From positions 1 to 64,000 of the forward strand of contig CANMQI010000005.1 of NCBI GenBank assembly GCA_947499955.1: a stretch of DNA of 64,000 bases, written 5' to 3'. The translations under genes were made by a program, and so were the position numbers. Each line of letters begins with the position of its first letter. Positions within the stretch are counted from its first letter, which is position 1. The notes beneath the pieces are model-generated. The model worked only from the letters and a program-made list of their open reading frames with translations, made no database searches and had not been told where the DNA came from. The stretch comes from an uncultured Granulosicoccus sp. GTDB taxonomy: Bacteria > Pseudomonadota > Gammaproteobacteria > Granulosicoccales > Granulosicoccaceae. Shown one piece after another: positions 27,973-37,536 of this stretch.

Positions 27973-28917
27973 CTAGAACGGGCTGTCGGGATAGTAGAAG
28001 TCCATGGCATTGTCTTCGGTGACCAGAACGGAACCGATGGTGAATGTGCCCGACACTGGAGAGCTGGAGGTCATGCCCACGGCTGTCAGTTCGATCGCAG
28101 TGGCGATCATGCCAGGTGGATAAGTCACGTTGGCTGGAATCATCTTGTCGCCATCGGCCGTGCGCTTGATCATCTCCTTCATGCCGGCACCGCCCAGAAC
28201 AAACTGGACATCATCGCGGCCGGCGGCTTCGATGGCAGCCAGAATGCCGATCGCCATATCGTCATCGGAAGCCCAGACGGCATCGATCTTCGGGTACTTC
28301 GACAGGAAATCTTCCATGACCGTGAAGCTGTCATCACGATTCCAGTTGCCGTGCTCCATGGCCAGTACATTGATACCGGAACCTTCGATAGCGGCCGTGA
28401 AAGCATCCACGCGCTCATTATCGATGGTGGTGGGAATGCCACGAAATACAACAATGTCACCGCCATCGGGCATGTTGGATGTCATGAATTCGCCAGCAAC
28501 CTTGCCGAAGCCGGAATTGTCACCGGCGACGTACAGGTCTTCTATACCGTCAATGGACAGACCACGGTCGACAACCGTAATCCAGACACCACTATCGGCC
28601 ACTGCCTGAATGGGCGGCGTCAACGGATCGGATTCGAAAGGCAGGACCACGAGTGCATCGATACCACGGGTGGCGACCATGTCTTCGATATCGTTGACCT
28701 GCTTGCCTGGGTCTGAGGCTGTTGCCAGCACGAAGTCCAGGTCTTCGTAGACCTCTTCCAGACGCTCTACTGCCTGCTTGGCGTGGAAGTTCATGCCCCC
28801 TGCCCAACCGTGTGTGGCCGCAGGAATGGATACGCCGATGACTTTGGTCTCCGCAATTGCAGAACCTGCGAACAGGCTTGCCGCGATGGCGGCGGACAGA
28901 ATGGTGGTGTTCTTCAC
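27973..28917 (-). CDS. Periplasmic sugar-binding protein of an RbsB-type ABC importer
   Basis: The mature protein is a type I periplasmic binding protein (about 290 residues) of the ribose/xylose class. I place the start at GTG 28917 because GGAGA lies 7 bases upstream and it opens the signal peptide KNTTILSAAIAASLFAGSAIAE. An upstream extension lacks these traits. Recognisable parts are GVSIPAATHGWAGGMNFHAK, NDIEDMVATRGIDALVVLP, VVDRGLSIDGI and AVWASDDDMAIGILAAIEAAG. It is the last gene of the LacI-xylA operon. The aromatic ligand-stacking residues fit a pentose or hexose, and xylose is inferred only from xylA. Confidence 0.9.
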   Translation of the reverse strand: MKNTTILSAAIAASLFAGSAIAETKVIGVSIPAATHGWAGGMNFHAKQAVERLEEVYEDLDFVLATASDPGKQVNDIEDMVATRGIDALVVLPFESDPLTPPIQAVADSGVWITVVDRGLSIDGIEDLYVAGDNSGFGKVAGEFMTSNMPDGGDIVVFRGIPTTIDNERVDAFTAAIEGSGINVLAMEHGNWNRDDSFTVMEDFLSKYPKIDAVWASDDDMAIGILAAIEAAGRDDVQFVLGGAGMKEMIKRTADGDKMIPANVTYPPGMIATAIELTAVGMTSSSPVSGTFTIGSVLVTEDNAMDFYYPDSPF

Positions 28918-28954
28918 GTGATCTTCTCCAAGGTTTGAAACGAAGCGGCTCTGG

Positions 28955-29959
28955 TTATCGGTTGGCCGCCTTTGATTCTCGCTGCAGAATGACAGCCAGA
29001 ATGATGATGACACCCTGAATAGCCCCGTTGAGGTAGGGCGATACAAAGTCGGTGAGATTCAGGATGTTATCGATAAGGCTCAGAATCAGTACACCAATAA
29101 CGGTACCCCAGACACGGCCGAAGCCACCCTTGAGCACCGTGCCACCGATGATGACGGCGGCGATGGCTTCCAGCTCCCACAGATCCCCGGTGGACGATGA
29201 GGCAGAGCCCAATCGAGGTACATACATGATGGTGGCAATGCCCACCAGCATTCCCAGTGCGGCATAGGTGATCAGCCGAGTCCGGTTGACGTTCACATTG
29301 GAATAATGGGCAACGTGTTCATTCGAACCTGTTGCCGCACAGTGCCGACCGAACACCGAGCGAGACATGATGATCTGGCCGATGATGACCACCAGTGCAA
29401 AAACGATGATTGGCCAGCTGACCCCGAGAATGCCATCGAAATAGACTGGGCGATAAAAGGTGCGAAGCGAGAAATCCAGCGACAGCGTTCCCCCGTCGGC
29501 CAACCACGTGACCAGACTGCGATAGATCCCCATGGAACCCAGCGTGACGATGAAGGCCTCGATGCCCAGCGAGGTGATCAGAAAGCCGTTGAGCAATCCG
29601 GCCGCGATGCCCGCAATCAGGGCGACCACCATGCCCAGCAGGATGATCGGTATGCCAACCCCGAGGCTGGGCAAGGCGGCGTTCATCACCAGAATCATGA
29701 GGCCTGCAATAAAGGCGGCCATGGAACCCACCGACAGATCCAGTCCGCCCGAGGTAATGACGAACGTCATGCCGACGGCGATGATGCCGATGAACGCCGA
29801 GCGCGCCAGCACATTGGTGATATTGGCCGCACTAAGAAAGTTCGAGTTCATCATGGCGCCGATGGCAACCAGCACGATCAGCGCAAGCACCGGACCGATG
29901 ACGGCCATGGATGGCAGCCTGAACCCGGCTGGTGAGGATGTCGTTGTCGCGTCGCTCAT
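28955..29959 (-). CDS. RbsC-type sugar ABC transporter permease
   Basis: This is the membrane subunit of the sugar importer. The 334 residues contain about 8-10 hydrophobic spans and the family motifs FVITSGGLDLSVGSMAAF (about 66-85), GLLNGFLITSLGIEAFIVTLG, GRHCAATGSNEHVAHYSNV and EAIAAVIIGGTVLKGGFGR (the EAA-like coupling region). Its start overlaps the ATPase gene stop by 4 bases. The binding protein gene follows 37 bases downstream. Confidence 0.93.
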   Translation of the reverse strand: MSDATTTSSPAGFRLPSMAVIGPVLALIVLVAIGAMMNSNFLSAANITNVLARSAFIGIIAVGMTFVITSGGLDLSVGSMAAFIAGLMILVMNAALPSLGVGIPIILLGMVVALIAGIAAGLLNGFLITSLGIEAFIVTLGSMGIYRSLVTWLADGGTLSLDFSLRTFYRPVYFDGILGVSWPIIVFALVVIIGQIIMSRSVFGRHCAATGSNEHVAHYSNVNVNRTRLITYAALGMLVGIATIMYVPRLGSASSSTGDLWELEAIAAVIIGGTVLKGGFGRVWGTVIGVLILSLIDNILNLTDFVSPYLNGAIQGVIIILAVILQRESKAANR

Positions 29960-31500
29960 GAGAACCTGTCTTGAGCCAACGGTGGAACCGCAGCTGTGTT
30001 GGATGAGGTCGCCTCGAGACCCATGGAGAGGCGAACAATCGAATCTTCGGAAATTTCCGGGCCCACCAGGCTGCCGGCGAACTGCCCCAGCCGCATGACC
30101 ATGATGCGGTCTGCCAGACCGATCAGTTCCGGCATTTCCGAGGTGATCATGATGATAGCGTGTCCCTGCGCGGCCAACTTGCGCAAGAACACGTAAATCT
30201 GTTGTTTGGTACCAATGTCGATACCACGGGTTGGCTCATCGACAATCAGGATACGGGGTTCGGACAACATCACCTTGGCCAGCAGCAATTTCTGCTGATT
30301 GCCACCGGAGAGGTTGCCGACCCGGACGCTGCGGCTGCCAGCACGAATATCGAACTCCGTTATGGCATGACTAAGGGCGGCATCTTCGGCACGCGTATCG
30401 ATCATGAACGAGCCGAATTTGAACAGGGTCTGCAAGGTCAGGTTCTCTCGCATGCCCCAGTCAAGCACAAGTCCTCGCAACTTTCGATCTTCAGTCAGGT
30501 AGCACAGACCGCGGCGCTGGGCATCTCCGGGTGTTTTCAGTTGCACCGGCTCGCCGAACAGGGTCACGGACTCGACGGAGGCGGCGCGCAATCCACACAG
30601 CCCTTCCATCGCTTCGGTTCGACCCGCACCGATCAATCCGCCAATGCCGAGAATTTCACCTTGTTTCAGATCGAACGATAATCCTTCAGCAAAACCCGGG
30701 ACCGTCAGTCCCTTCACTGACAAGACCGTCTCGGCCTCACTCGGCACACCGGGTTTGGGCGGGTAGAGATCCGATACATCACGCCCGACCATGGTCGTGG
30801 CCATACCGTCTTCATCGATCTCGGCGCTCGGCCCCGAATACACCACGGCACCGTCCCGCATGACCGTGACCTGATCGGAGACTTCCGCCACTTCATCAAG
30901 CTTGTGCGAGGTGAACAGAATGGCCGTACCGGTAGCTCGCAGTGCACTGACCTGTTCGAACAGGACCTTCCTTTCGCGGTTGGTCAGCACGGCGGTAGGC
31001 TCATCCATGATCAGCACACGGGCATCTCGTGACAAGGCCTTGGCAATCTCCACCATCTGTTTTTCGGAATTTGACAAGGCTGACACCAGCGCATCGGGAT
31101 CAACCGAGCACTCGACACGCTTCAGGTAGCTTACGGTCAGGCGTCGCATCTCGGACTTGTCCAGCAGCCAGCCTTTCTTCAATTCACGACCAAGAAAGAT
31201 GTTCTGCTCCACGGTGAGCTGCTCGGCCAGATTGAACTCCTGATGAATCATGACAATGCCTGCCTCTTCACCATCGCGCAGGCTGTCGAAGGTGACAGGC
31301 TTGCCGTCGAGCAGAATGACACCCTCGCTTGCGGGCTGATAGCCCGCAAGGATCTTCATGGTCGTGGACTTGCCGGCGCCGTTCTCACCAATCAGGGCAT
31401 GCACTTCGCCAGAACACAGTGTCAGACTGATGCCGTGCAACACCTCGATCGGGCCAAAGCGTTTACTGACGTCTTGCAGGGCGAGAACGGGAGCCGGCAT
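29956..31500 (-). CDS. RbsA-type duplicated sugar ABC transporter ATPase
   Basis: This 514-residue protein has two ABC modules on one chain and energises sugar import. I start it at ATG 31500 (MPAPVLALQDVSKRFGPIEV); the open frame extends upstream but that part overlaps the dehydrogenase gene and has no family similarity. The N-terminal module has Walker A GENGAGKST, the variant signature SNSEKQMVEIAKAL and Walker B LIMDEPTAVL. The C-terminal module has the degenerate Walker A GLIGAGRTE, LSGGNQQKLLLAKVML and ILIVDEPTRGID. This asymmetry is typical of RbsA/XylG. The stop of the upstream gene and this ATG share a base (TAATG). Confidence 0.93.
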   Translation of the reverse strand: MPAPVLALQDVSKRFGPIEVLHGISLTLCSGEVHALIGENGAGKSTTMKILAGYQPASEGVILLDGKPVTFDSLRDGEEAGIVMIHQEFNLAEQLTVEQNIFLGRELKKGWLLDKSEMRRLTVSYLKRVECSVDPDALVSALSNSEKQMVEIAKALSRDARVLIMDEPTAVLTNRERKVLFEQVSALRATGTAILFTSHKLDEVAEVSDQVTVMRDGAVVYSGPSAEIDEDGMATTMVGRDVSDLYPPKPGVPSEAETVLSVKGLTVPGFAEGLSFDLKQGEILGIGGLIGAGRTEAMEGLCGLRAASVESVTLFGEPVQLKTPGDAQRRGLCYLTEDRKLRGLVLDWGMRENLTLQTLFKFGSFMIDTRAEDAALSHAITEFDIRAGSRSVRVGNLSGGNQQKLLLAKVMLSEPRILIVDEPTRGIDIGTKQQIYVFLRKLAAQGHAIIMITSEMPELIGLADRIMVMRLGQFAGSLVGPEISEDSIVRLSMGLEATSSNTAAVPPLAQDRFS

Positions 31501-32645
31501 TACAGACTCACCCAGGCCGCATCCTGTGCGGAAGACTCGACACAGGCCGTGATGAATGCCATCCCGGCCATGCCCTGCTCTATCCCGGGCAGCAGGCCCA
31601 TCGCACTCTCTCGCGACGCACCGCCTTGCACGGCGCGAATGGCATCCGCAGCTTCGGTGTACAGATTGGCAAAACCTTCCAGATAGCCTTCGGGATGGCC
31701 CGCGGGTACCCGTGAGAGCGCGCCTGCAGCCTCGTTGGCACCGGCTCCGGCTCGCGTCACCAACTGTTTGGGCTTGCCTTGCTGCGTAAACCACAGGTAG
31801 TTCGGATCTTCCTGACTCCACTCCAGGCCGCCCTTGGTGCCATAGACACGCAGCTTCAGACCATTCTCGTTGCCCGGTGCTACCTGACTGCACCACAACA
31901 TGCCGCGCGCACCGCCGGAAAATCGCAGCAGAGTATGCACATTGTCATCCAGCTGACGACCCGCACCAAAGCTCTGCAGATCGGCGGCCAGTTTCTCGAC
32001 CGTCAAGCCAGTGACAAAACAGGCCAGATTATGAGCATGGGTCCCGATGTCCCCCACCGAACCACCCACGCCGGAGCGTGCCGGATCGGTTCGCCATTCC
32101 GCCTGCTTCAGGCCTTCGTTTTCCAGCGATTCGGTCAGCCAGTCCTGCGGATACTCCGCCTGAACGACACGAAGCTCTCCCAGCTCACCGGCTGCGATCA
32201 TGGCCTTGGCCTGACGAATCATGGGATAGGCCGTGTAGTTGTGCGTGAGCACGAACAGGGCCGTCGAGCTCTCCACTGCCTTGGCCATGGCATGCGCTTC
32301 ATCCAGGGTGGCTGTCAGCGGCTTGTCGCAGATGACATGAATGCCGCGCTCCAGAAATTCCTTCGCCGCCGCAAAGTGCATGTGATTGGGTGTGACGATG
32401 GACACGGCTTCGATACCGTTGTCCAGCGCAGCTTCGGCCGCAGCCATCTGTTTGAAGTCGTCATGGATACGCGGCAGACCCAGCGCCTTTCCCGAGGCCC
32501 GGGATTTCTCCGGCGTGGACGACAACGCTCCTGCCACCAGTTCGAAGCGATCGTCGATGCGCGACGCAATGCGGTGCACACCGCCAATGAAGGCATCGTT
32601 ACCACCACCGACCATACCCAGCTGAATTCGTCCTGTATGTGACAT
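31500..32645 (-). CDS. Gfo/Idh/MocA family sugar oxidoreductase
   Basis: This is a predicted NAD(P)-dependent dehydrogenase acting on a sugar or polyol. The 381 residues have the Rossmann opening RIQLGMVGGGNDAFIGGVH (about 6-24), IVTPNHMHFAAAKEFLERG and the cofactor/catalytic CDKPLTATLDEA (the E/D-K-P motif). A C-terminal alpha/beta domain of the family covers about 130-370. It overlaps the TIM-barrel gene stop by 1 base and the ATPase start by 1 base, so it is firmly inside the operon. Substrate is unknown. Pairings with AP-endonuclease-2-like isomerases occur in inositol, trehalose and keto-glycoside pathways. Confidence 0.9.
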   Translation of the reverse strand: MSHTGRIQLGMVGGGNDAFIGGVHRIASRIDDRFELVAGALSSTPEKSRASGKALGLPRIHDDFKQMAAAEAALDNGIEAVSIVTPNHMHFAAAKEFLERGIHVICDKPLTATLDEAHAMAKAVESSTALFVLTHNYTAYPMIRQAKAMIAAGELGELRVVQAEYPQDWLTESLENEGLKQAEWRTDPARSGVGGSVGDIGTHAHNLACFVTGLTVEKLAADLQSFGAGRQLDDNVHTLLRFSGGARGMLWCSQVAPGNENGLKLRVYGTKGGLEWSQEDPNYLWFTQQGKPKQLVTRAGAGANEAAGALSRVPAGHPEGYLEGFANLYTEAADAIRAVQGGASRESAMGLLPGIEQGMAGMAFITACVESSAQDAAWVSL

Positions 32646-33700
32646 CAGTCAATCCCCAGCATCTTGCGGTTGGCGGCATCATCGGTGCCACCGTCAGCGA
32701 AATCATCAAATGCCCGTTCGGTGACACGAATGATGTGCTCGGAGACGAACTGCGCGCCTTCGCGTGCACCGTCTTCGGGATGCTTCAGACAACATTCCCA
32801 CTCGACAACAGCCCACCCGTCAAAATCGTTGGCAGCCATCTTGGAGAAGATGGAGACGAAATCAACCTGTCCATCGCCCAGTGAACGGAAGCGCCCGGCA
32901 CGATCGACCCAGGGCTGGTAACCGGAGTACACACCCTGACGTCCCGTCGGGTTGAACTCGGCATCCTTGACATGGAACATCTTGATGCGGTCCTTGTAGA
33001 TATCGATATTGTCGAGATAGTCCAGACATTGCAGTACGTAATGCGAGGGGTCATACAGCATGTTGCAACGCGGGTGATTATCCACCCGTTCCAGAAACAT
33101 CTCGAAGGTCACACCGTCGTGCAGATCTTCGCCCGGATGAATCTCGTAGCAGACATTCACATCGTTCTTGTCGGCGTGATCGAGAATCGGACGCCAACGC
33201 GCGGCCAACTCGTCAAAGGCGGTTTCCACCAGTCCGGCGGGACGCTGTGGCCATGGGTAGAGGTAGGGCCAGGCCAGCGCACCAGAGAATGATGCGTGGT
33301 TCTTGATGCCCATGTTTGCAGAGGCCGAAATGGCCTTCATGACCTGATCCACGGCCCAGGCCTGCCGGGCCTTGGGGTTACCACGCACCGAGGGATCGGC
33401 AAAGCCGTCGAAAGCATCGTCGTACGCCGGGTGAACCGCGACCAGCTGGCCTTGCAGATGGGTGGACAGCTCAGTCACTTCCACGCCGTTTTCCAGCGCC
33501 TGCCCCTTGAATTCATCGCAGTAGGTCTTGCTGCCAGCCGCCTTGTCCAGATCAAACAGACGAGCATCCCAACTGGGCACTTGCACACCTTTGTAGCCGC
33601 AGTCTGCCGCCCACTTCGTGATGCTGTCCCAACTGTTGAACGGGGCTTCATCACTGGCAAATTGCGCCAGAAACAACGCAGGGCCCTTCAGATTCTTCAT
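32645..33700 (-). CDS. TIM-barrel sugar isomerase/epimerase (AP endonuclease 2-like)
   Basis: This 351-residue protein belongs to the xylose-isomerase-like TIM-barrel superfamily. I start it at ATG 33700 because AGGAG lies 6 bases upstream; the open frame reaches 33742 without support. Metal-site segments visible are VCYEIHPGEDL, LYDPSHYVLQ, KMFHVKDAEF and VEWECCLKHPEDGA, which supply the usual E, D/H, H and E ligands. It lies between xylA and the Gfo/Idh gene. Members isomerise, epimerise or eliminate on keto-sugars. The reaction here cannot be told from sequence. Confidence 0.87.
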   Translation of the reverse strand: MKNLKGPALFLAQFASDEAPFNSWDSITKWAADCGYKGVQVPSWDARLFDLDKAAGSKTYCDEFKGQALENGVEVTELSTHLQGQLVAVHPAYDDAFDGFADPSVRGNPKARQAWAVDQVMKAISASANMGIKNHASFSGALAWPYLYPWPQRPAGLVETAFDELAARWRPILDHADKNDVNVCYEIHPGEDLHDGVTFEMFLERVDNHPRCNMLYDPSHYVLQCLDYLDNIDIYKDRIKMFHVKDAEFNPTGRQGVYSGYQPWVDRAGRFRSLGDGQVDFVSIFSKMAANDFDGWAVVEWECCLKHPEDGAREGAQFVSEHIIRVTERAFDDFADGGTDDAANRKMLGID

Positions 33701-33738
33701 GTCCTTCTCCTTTCCGGTAAACAGATTGAACAGACGGA

Positions 33739-35034
33739 TCAAACGAAACGATTGACAATATTCTCCAGCACTTCCTGCTGACCGGATCTTGGCTTCGGAT
33801 CGATACCACTCGACTCGACATCAGCCGCAATACTGGCAAGATCACCCTGCAACAGTGACTTGCCGTATTCACTGTCCCATCCGGCGTAGCGCTCATTGCG
33901 CTTGTTCTCGAGTGTGCCATCTTCGAGCATGGCAGCCGCCGCCTTCAGACCTCGTGCACACACATCCATCGCTCCGGCATGACCGGCAATCAGGTCCACC
34001 GGATCCAGAGACTGGCGACGCAGTTTCGCATCGAAGTTGGTGCCGCCGGTAGTAAAGCCTCCGGCACGCAGCACTTCGTAATAGGCCAGAGCCACCTCGG
34101 GTACATTGTTGGGGAATTGATCGGTATCCCAACCAGACTGGTAGTCGTTTCGATTCATGTCGATCGAACCCAGAATGCCCAGTGAGGCTGCCAGCGCCAG
34201 TTCGTGCTCAAACGAATGCCCGGCCAGAATCGCATGACCCTGTTCGATGTTCATCTGAACCTCGCCCTCGAGTCCGAACTCCTTCAGGAACCCATAGACC
34301 GTTGCGACATCGAAGTCGTACTGGTGCTTCGAGGGTTCCTGTGGTTTGGGCTCCACCAGGATGGCACCCTTGAATCCGATCTTGTGTTTGTAGTCGACCA
34401 CCATTTGCAGAAAACGCCCTGCCTGAGCTCTTTCGCGCTTCAGATCGGTATTCAGAAGTGTCTCGTAGCCTTCACGACCACCCCACAGGACATAGTTTTC
34501 ACCACCGAGTTTTTGCGTGGCGTCCATGCACAACTTCACCGTGGCTGCAGACCAGGCAAAGATTTCCGGATCGGGATTGGTGGCAGCACCGGACATGAAG
34601 CGGCGATGACTGAACATGTTGGCCGTACCCCACAGAAGCCGGGTCTCGCTGCTTTCCATTTTGCCGGCAAAGTATTCGATGATTTCCTCGAAATTCCTGC
34701 GGCTTTCCTTGAAGGTGGCACCTTCCGGACGAATGTCCGCATCGTGCCAGCAGAAGAACGGGGCACCGAGAATATCGAACATCTCGAAAGCCACATCGGC
34801 CTTCATTCGTGCCAGCTCCATCGTGTCGCCGAACCACGGACGCTCGAAGGTCGCCTCACCGAAGGGATCACCACCGGGCCATGCAAAACTGTGCCAGTAG
34901 GCCACCGCAAAACGCAAGTGCTCTTCCATGCGCTTCCCCATGAACATTTCATCGGGGTTGTAATGACGAAAGGCCAGATCCGTGGAGTCAGGGTTGTATT
35001 GTAGCTTGTCAATACCGGCGAAGAAATCAGTCAT
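33739..35034 (-). CDS. xylA: Xylose isomerase
   Basis: XylA interconverts D-xylose and D-xylulose. The 431 residues are a full class II enzyme: [20 protein letters not shown], the WPGGDPFG segment, and metal-ligand motifs [38 protein letters not shown] and [36 protein letters not shown] is also present. The second motif reads NIEQGHA where most enzymes have NIEANHA, close to the active site, so specificity may differ. It overlaps the LacI gene by 4 bases. No xylulokinase gene is in the window. Confidence 0.94.
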   Translation of the reverse strand: MTDFFAGIDKLQYNPDSTDLAFRHYNPDEMFMGKRMEEHLRFAVAYWHSFAWPGGDPFGEATFERPWFGDTMELARMKADVAFEMFDILGAPFFCWHDADIRPEGATFKESRRNFEEIIEYFAGKMESSETRLLWGTANMFSHRRFMSGAATNPDPEIFAWSAATVKLCMDATQKLGGENYVLWGGREGYETLLNTDLKRERAQAGRFLQMVVDYKHKIGFKGAILVEPKPQEPSKHQYDFDVATVYGFLKEFGLEGEVQMNIEQGHAILAGHSFEHELALAASLGILGSIDMNRNDYQSGWDTDQFPNNVPEVALAYYEVLRAGGFTTGGTNFDAKLRRQSLDPVDLIAGHAGAMDVCARGLKAAAAMLEDGTLENKRNERYAGWDSEYGKSLLQGDLASIAADVESSGIDPKPRSGQQEVLENIVNRFV

Positions 35035-36134
35035 GATCTTTGGGTTTCTGTCAACGTCGTGTCGGGAATATGGGATGGCAGGTTGTCGCGAACGTATATC
35101 GTTGGCACCAGGTCCTGCATTGGGGGTATATCTCGGCCATCAATCAAGGCCTTCAGAATCGTCAGAGCTCGGTTGACCTCCACATCGGGGCGCTGGTCAA
35201 TCACGAGATCAACGTGCTTGTTCAACAGCGCCTTGTGGGTATGCGGCACCAGCTCATGCACGATGCAGAAAAAAAGCTCGGGACGAGTGCAGTGTTCAAG
35301 CGTTGCCACCAGTCCACTATTGCCAGCGCCCACGTTGTACACCGCAGTCACATCAGGCGCTGCATCCAGAGCCTGCTGCACCACCGCGCCCACCTTGCCG
35401 GCATCATCACGCGTCATGACGGGTTCCAGCAATTCGATGTTGGGATAGTCTTCATTGATGACCTCGCGAAAGCCGTGCAAACGATCTTCGTGATCGCGTG
35501 CCTCAAGCGATCCTGCCACCATCTGTACACGCCCTGCGCGGCCAGCATGTGACAAACCCAGCAAACGACCCGCGGTACGGCCGGCGGCAATGTTGTTGAT
35601 GCCGATATAAGCGGCGCGATAATCGACAGGGAGGTCTGACACCAGACTGACAATGACGGTGCCCCGCTCTCTCAATGCCTTGAGAGGCTCTGCAATTTCA
35701 GCCGTCTGCAGACCGACCACGGCAACTCCATCGTAGGCTGCATCGGCAATGGAAAGCAGACTGTTCTTCAGCCCCGCCACTTCGAACGCATCGATTTCGA
35801 TGACGTCGACACTGACCTGATCGGCAATCAGATGTTCGACCAGATTGTCGAGATGCGCCCGTACTCGCGAAAAGAAGGCATTGCGCCCCTTGGGCAGCAG
35901 GAAGGCCAGACGGTAGGTACGCTGGCGTGACAGATTGGCGGCGGCGACGTTGCGAACATAGCCCAGTGCCGCCATTGCATCGTGCACCTTGCGAACCGAC
36001 TTCTGGGCCACATTGCCGCGATCGTTGATGACCCTGTCGGCAGTGGCGTAACTGACGCCAGCCACCCGGGCGACATCGCTCAGCGTCGGTTTTCTGCCCG
36101 AATCCCTGACCGTATCTGTGTGGCTCGCTTTCAT
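35031..36134 (-). CDS. LacI-family regulator of the sugar operon
   Basis: This 367-residue repressor-type protein has the LacI helix-turn-helix at about residues 18-40 ([20 protein letters not shown]) and the hinge helix ([11 protein letters not shown]). A periplasmic-binding-protein-like effector domain covers about 65-345. As first gene of the operon it overlaps xylA by 4 bases, so it would regulate its own transcript. The 39-bp dyad 24 bases upstream is its likely operator. The inducer is probably a sugar carried by the linked importer. Confidence 0.92.
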   Translation of the reverse strand: MKASHTDTVRDSGRKPTLSDVARVAGVSYATADRVINDRGNVAQKSVRKVHDAMAALGYVRNVAAANLSRQRTYRLAFLLPKGRNAFFSRVRAHLDNLVEHLIADQVSVDVIEIDAFEVAGLKNSLLSIADAAYDGVAVVGLQTAEIAEPLKALRERGTVIVSLVSDLPVDYRAAYIGINNIAAGRTAGRLLGLSHAGRAGRVQMVAGSLEARDHEDRLHGFREVINEDYPNIELLEPVMTRDDAGKVGAVVQQALDAAPDVTAVYNVGAGNSGLVATLEHCTRPELFFCIVHELVPHTHKALLNKHVDLVIDQRPDVEVNRALTILKALIDGRDIPPMQDLVPTIYVRDNLPSHIPDTTLTETQRS

Positions 36135-36576
36135 TGCCTGGCAGTATGGTGTGCAAGATGCTAGACGTCAATCAAAAAATGATTGCCGTCTAGCATTTTC
36201 AATCAAAAACGATTCATGCCAATAGTCGCCTTGACGATCAGCGGCAGTTTCAAACAGATGCAGGGGCAGGATTTCCGATCAACTGTCGGAAAATCGCATG
36301 CTCAACGGTGTTCTTGCTCAACGACTCGACTGGTCGTGTCGTGTCGTGTGGTGTGGTGTGGTGCCTGGAATCCCGACAGGGAACTCACGGATAGCCTGTA
36401 TCCGGACCGGTGACTCTCGATAGCCATCCACCACCGGACATTGGTTGTGGATGGCGGGCTCGCCCGTTCAAACGGACTTGACCATGCGCATTGCGCCATG
36501 GCAGGCAGCAATGCAAGTTTGCTTCAGCCAGGCCCCGCTCCCCGGGCCCGGCCTTCCAACTTGTGAGGGTCTGTTA
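36135..36576. other. 442-base intergenic region with dyad, short repeat and hairpin
   Basis: No gene is supported here. It holds the 39-bp dyad (36158-36196), a 5-bp-period run (GTCGT)3(GTGGT)3 at 36333-36363, and a 9-bp stem GCCATCCAC/GTGGATGGC at 36423-36455 with a 15-base loop. The last two could mark the 3' side of the CsgG-type gene. I see no tRNA, small protein gene or mobile-element end. Confidence 0.6.
36158..36196. promoter_or_regulatory. 39-bp near-perfect dyad upstream of the LacI gene
   Basis: Left arm ATGCTAGACG-T-CAATCA, a five-A centre, and right arm TGATTG-C-CGTCTAGCAT pair at 16 of 17 positions. The dyad starts 24 bases before the regulator ATG. A further CAATCA with a partial mirror (AATC-N6-GATT) follows at 36200-36214. 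A long operator, or two nested ones, for the LacI-family protein is the simplest reading. Confidence 0.6.
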
Positions 36577-37413
36577 TCAGTTGACCTTCAATGTACCGCC
36601 AGTACCCAGACCGCCCTTGACTTCCTGCGCCTTGTAGTTCTTCAGCGAGATAACCATGCCGTTATAGGCGTCCAGGAATGCAGCAACGGTTGCCTTGCCT
36701 TCAGGCGTTCGAGAGAAACCGCCCAGACCCGCAGCGCCACCACCGCCGAACAGCCCGACCACACCGCCGTAGTTCTTTGACGATGAACTGCCTTCAGCGG
36801 CTGAAATCTGTACGGATGAGCGAATGTCATACAGGGAGAGCGTGACGACCGATTCCTTGGACGTCGCACCACCGGCCAGACCTGCCAGTGCAGAGCCGCC
36901 AAGCACGCCTGCGATACCACCGGCGACTTTCCCTACCATCGAGTTGTCAATGATGATCGCGGGTTCCATGTAGTAATCCGCCGCCACTCGTTGTCCTTTT
37001 TGCTGATTCGATCCGGCTCTGAATTCACCGGAATTGCGCTGCTTGTCGGTGATGGCGGACAAACGGGATTCAGTTCGCGAATTACCGATGGAGGTAATGA
37101 CAAAGCAGTTGGACTGCTGCACGGCAAGACGCAACAGAGGCTCGATAGTCGTGATCTTGGTGCGCGAATTGAAGTCTGCGTACCATGCAGCGCCACTACC
37201 ATCATCAACAGCCAGCGTACCCAACGTCTGGTCACACCGCTCCAGTGACGGGTTGGCACCTGCGCTGGTTCCACCGCCAGCGGCACCACTGACGGCAGTG
37301 CTGCCTGTTCCCTGAGTAATGGTACTGGCAAGACATCCTGACAATGCCACGGCGGACATTGCAATCAAAGTCAAGCGCACTGCGCCCGCCAGTTTCTGCT
37401 GAGGAAATTTCAT
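36577..37413 (-). CDS. CsgG-family lipoprotein
   Basis: This 278-residue protein starts at ATG 37413 and opens with a lipoprotein signal (lipobox LSGC, lipidated Cys near residue 26). The body follows the CsgG/HfaB family pattern: LGTLAVDDG, PLLRLAVQQSNCFVI, FRAGSNQQKGQRVAADY, then glycine-rich VAGGIAGVLGGSALAGLAGG. VTLSLYDIRSSVQISAAEG and a C-terminal AAFLDAYNGMVISLKN follow. CsgG itself is the outer-membrane curli exporter, but most relatives have unknown roles and I see no curli subunits here. It is divergent from a Sel1-type lipoprotein gene, sharing a 123-base promoter region. Confidence 0.82.
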   Translation of the reverse strand: MKFPQQKLAGAVRLTLIAMSAVALSGCLASTITQGTGSTAVSGAAGGGTSAGANPSLERCDQTLGTLAVDDGSGAAWYADFNSRTKITTIEPLLRLAVQQSNCFVITSIGNSRTESRLSAITDKQRNSGEFRAGSNQQKGQRVAADYYMEPAIIIDNSMVGKVAGGIAGVLGGSALAGLAGGATSKESVVTLSLYDIRSSVQISAAEGSSSSKNYGGVVGLFGGGGAAGLGGFSRTPEGKATVAAFLDAYNGMVISLKNYKAQEVKGGLGTGGTLKVN

Positions 37414-37536
37414 GACGATGTAAAACTCCGTTCTTTGTTCGTGGTCTTCTTGACACGAAGGGCAAGTGTGCGTCAAATATACCTAATTCCAACCCGTTAT
37501 ACCTATGGAATTTGACACCCTTATGCGGAGCATTCG

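Noticed and set aside
27973-29046. Longer form of the sugar-binding protein starting at 29046
   Set aside because: It would place 43 residues before the signal peptide and overlap the permease 3' end. The GTG at 28917 has a good ribosome site.
29956-31896. Longer form of the sugar ATPase (646 residues)
   Set aside because: The first 132 residues overlap the dehydrogenase gene in another frame and look random. The ATPase family starts at the ATG at 31500.
36333-36363. 5-bp-period GTCGT/GTGGT run as an array of functional sites
   Set aside because: It is short, changes unit half way and has no dyad. Simple slippage is enough to explain it.
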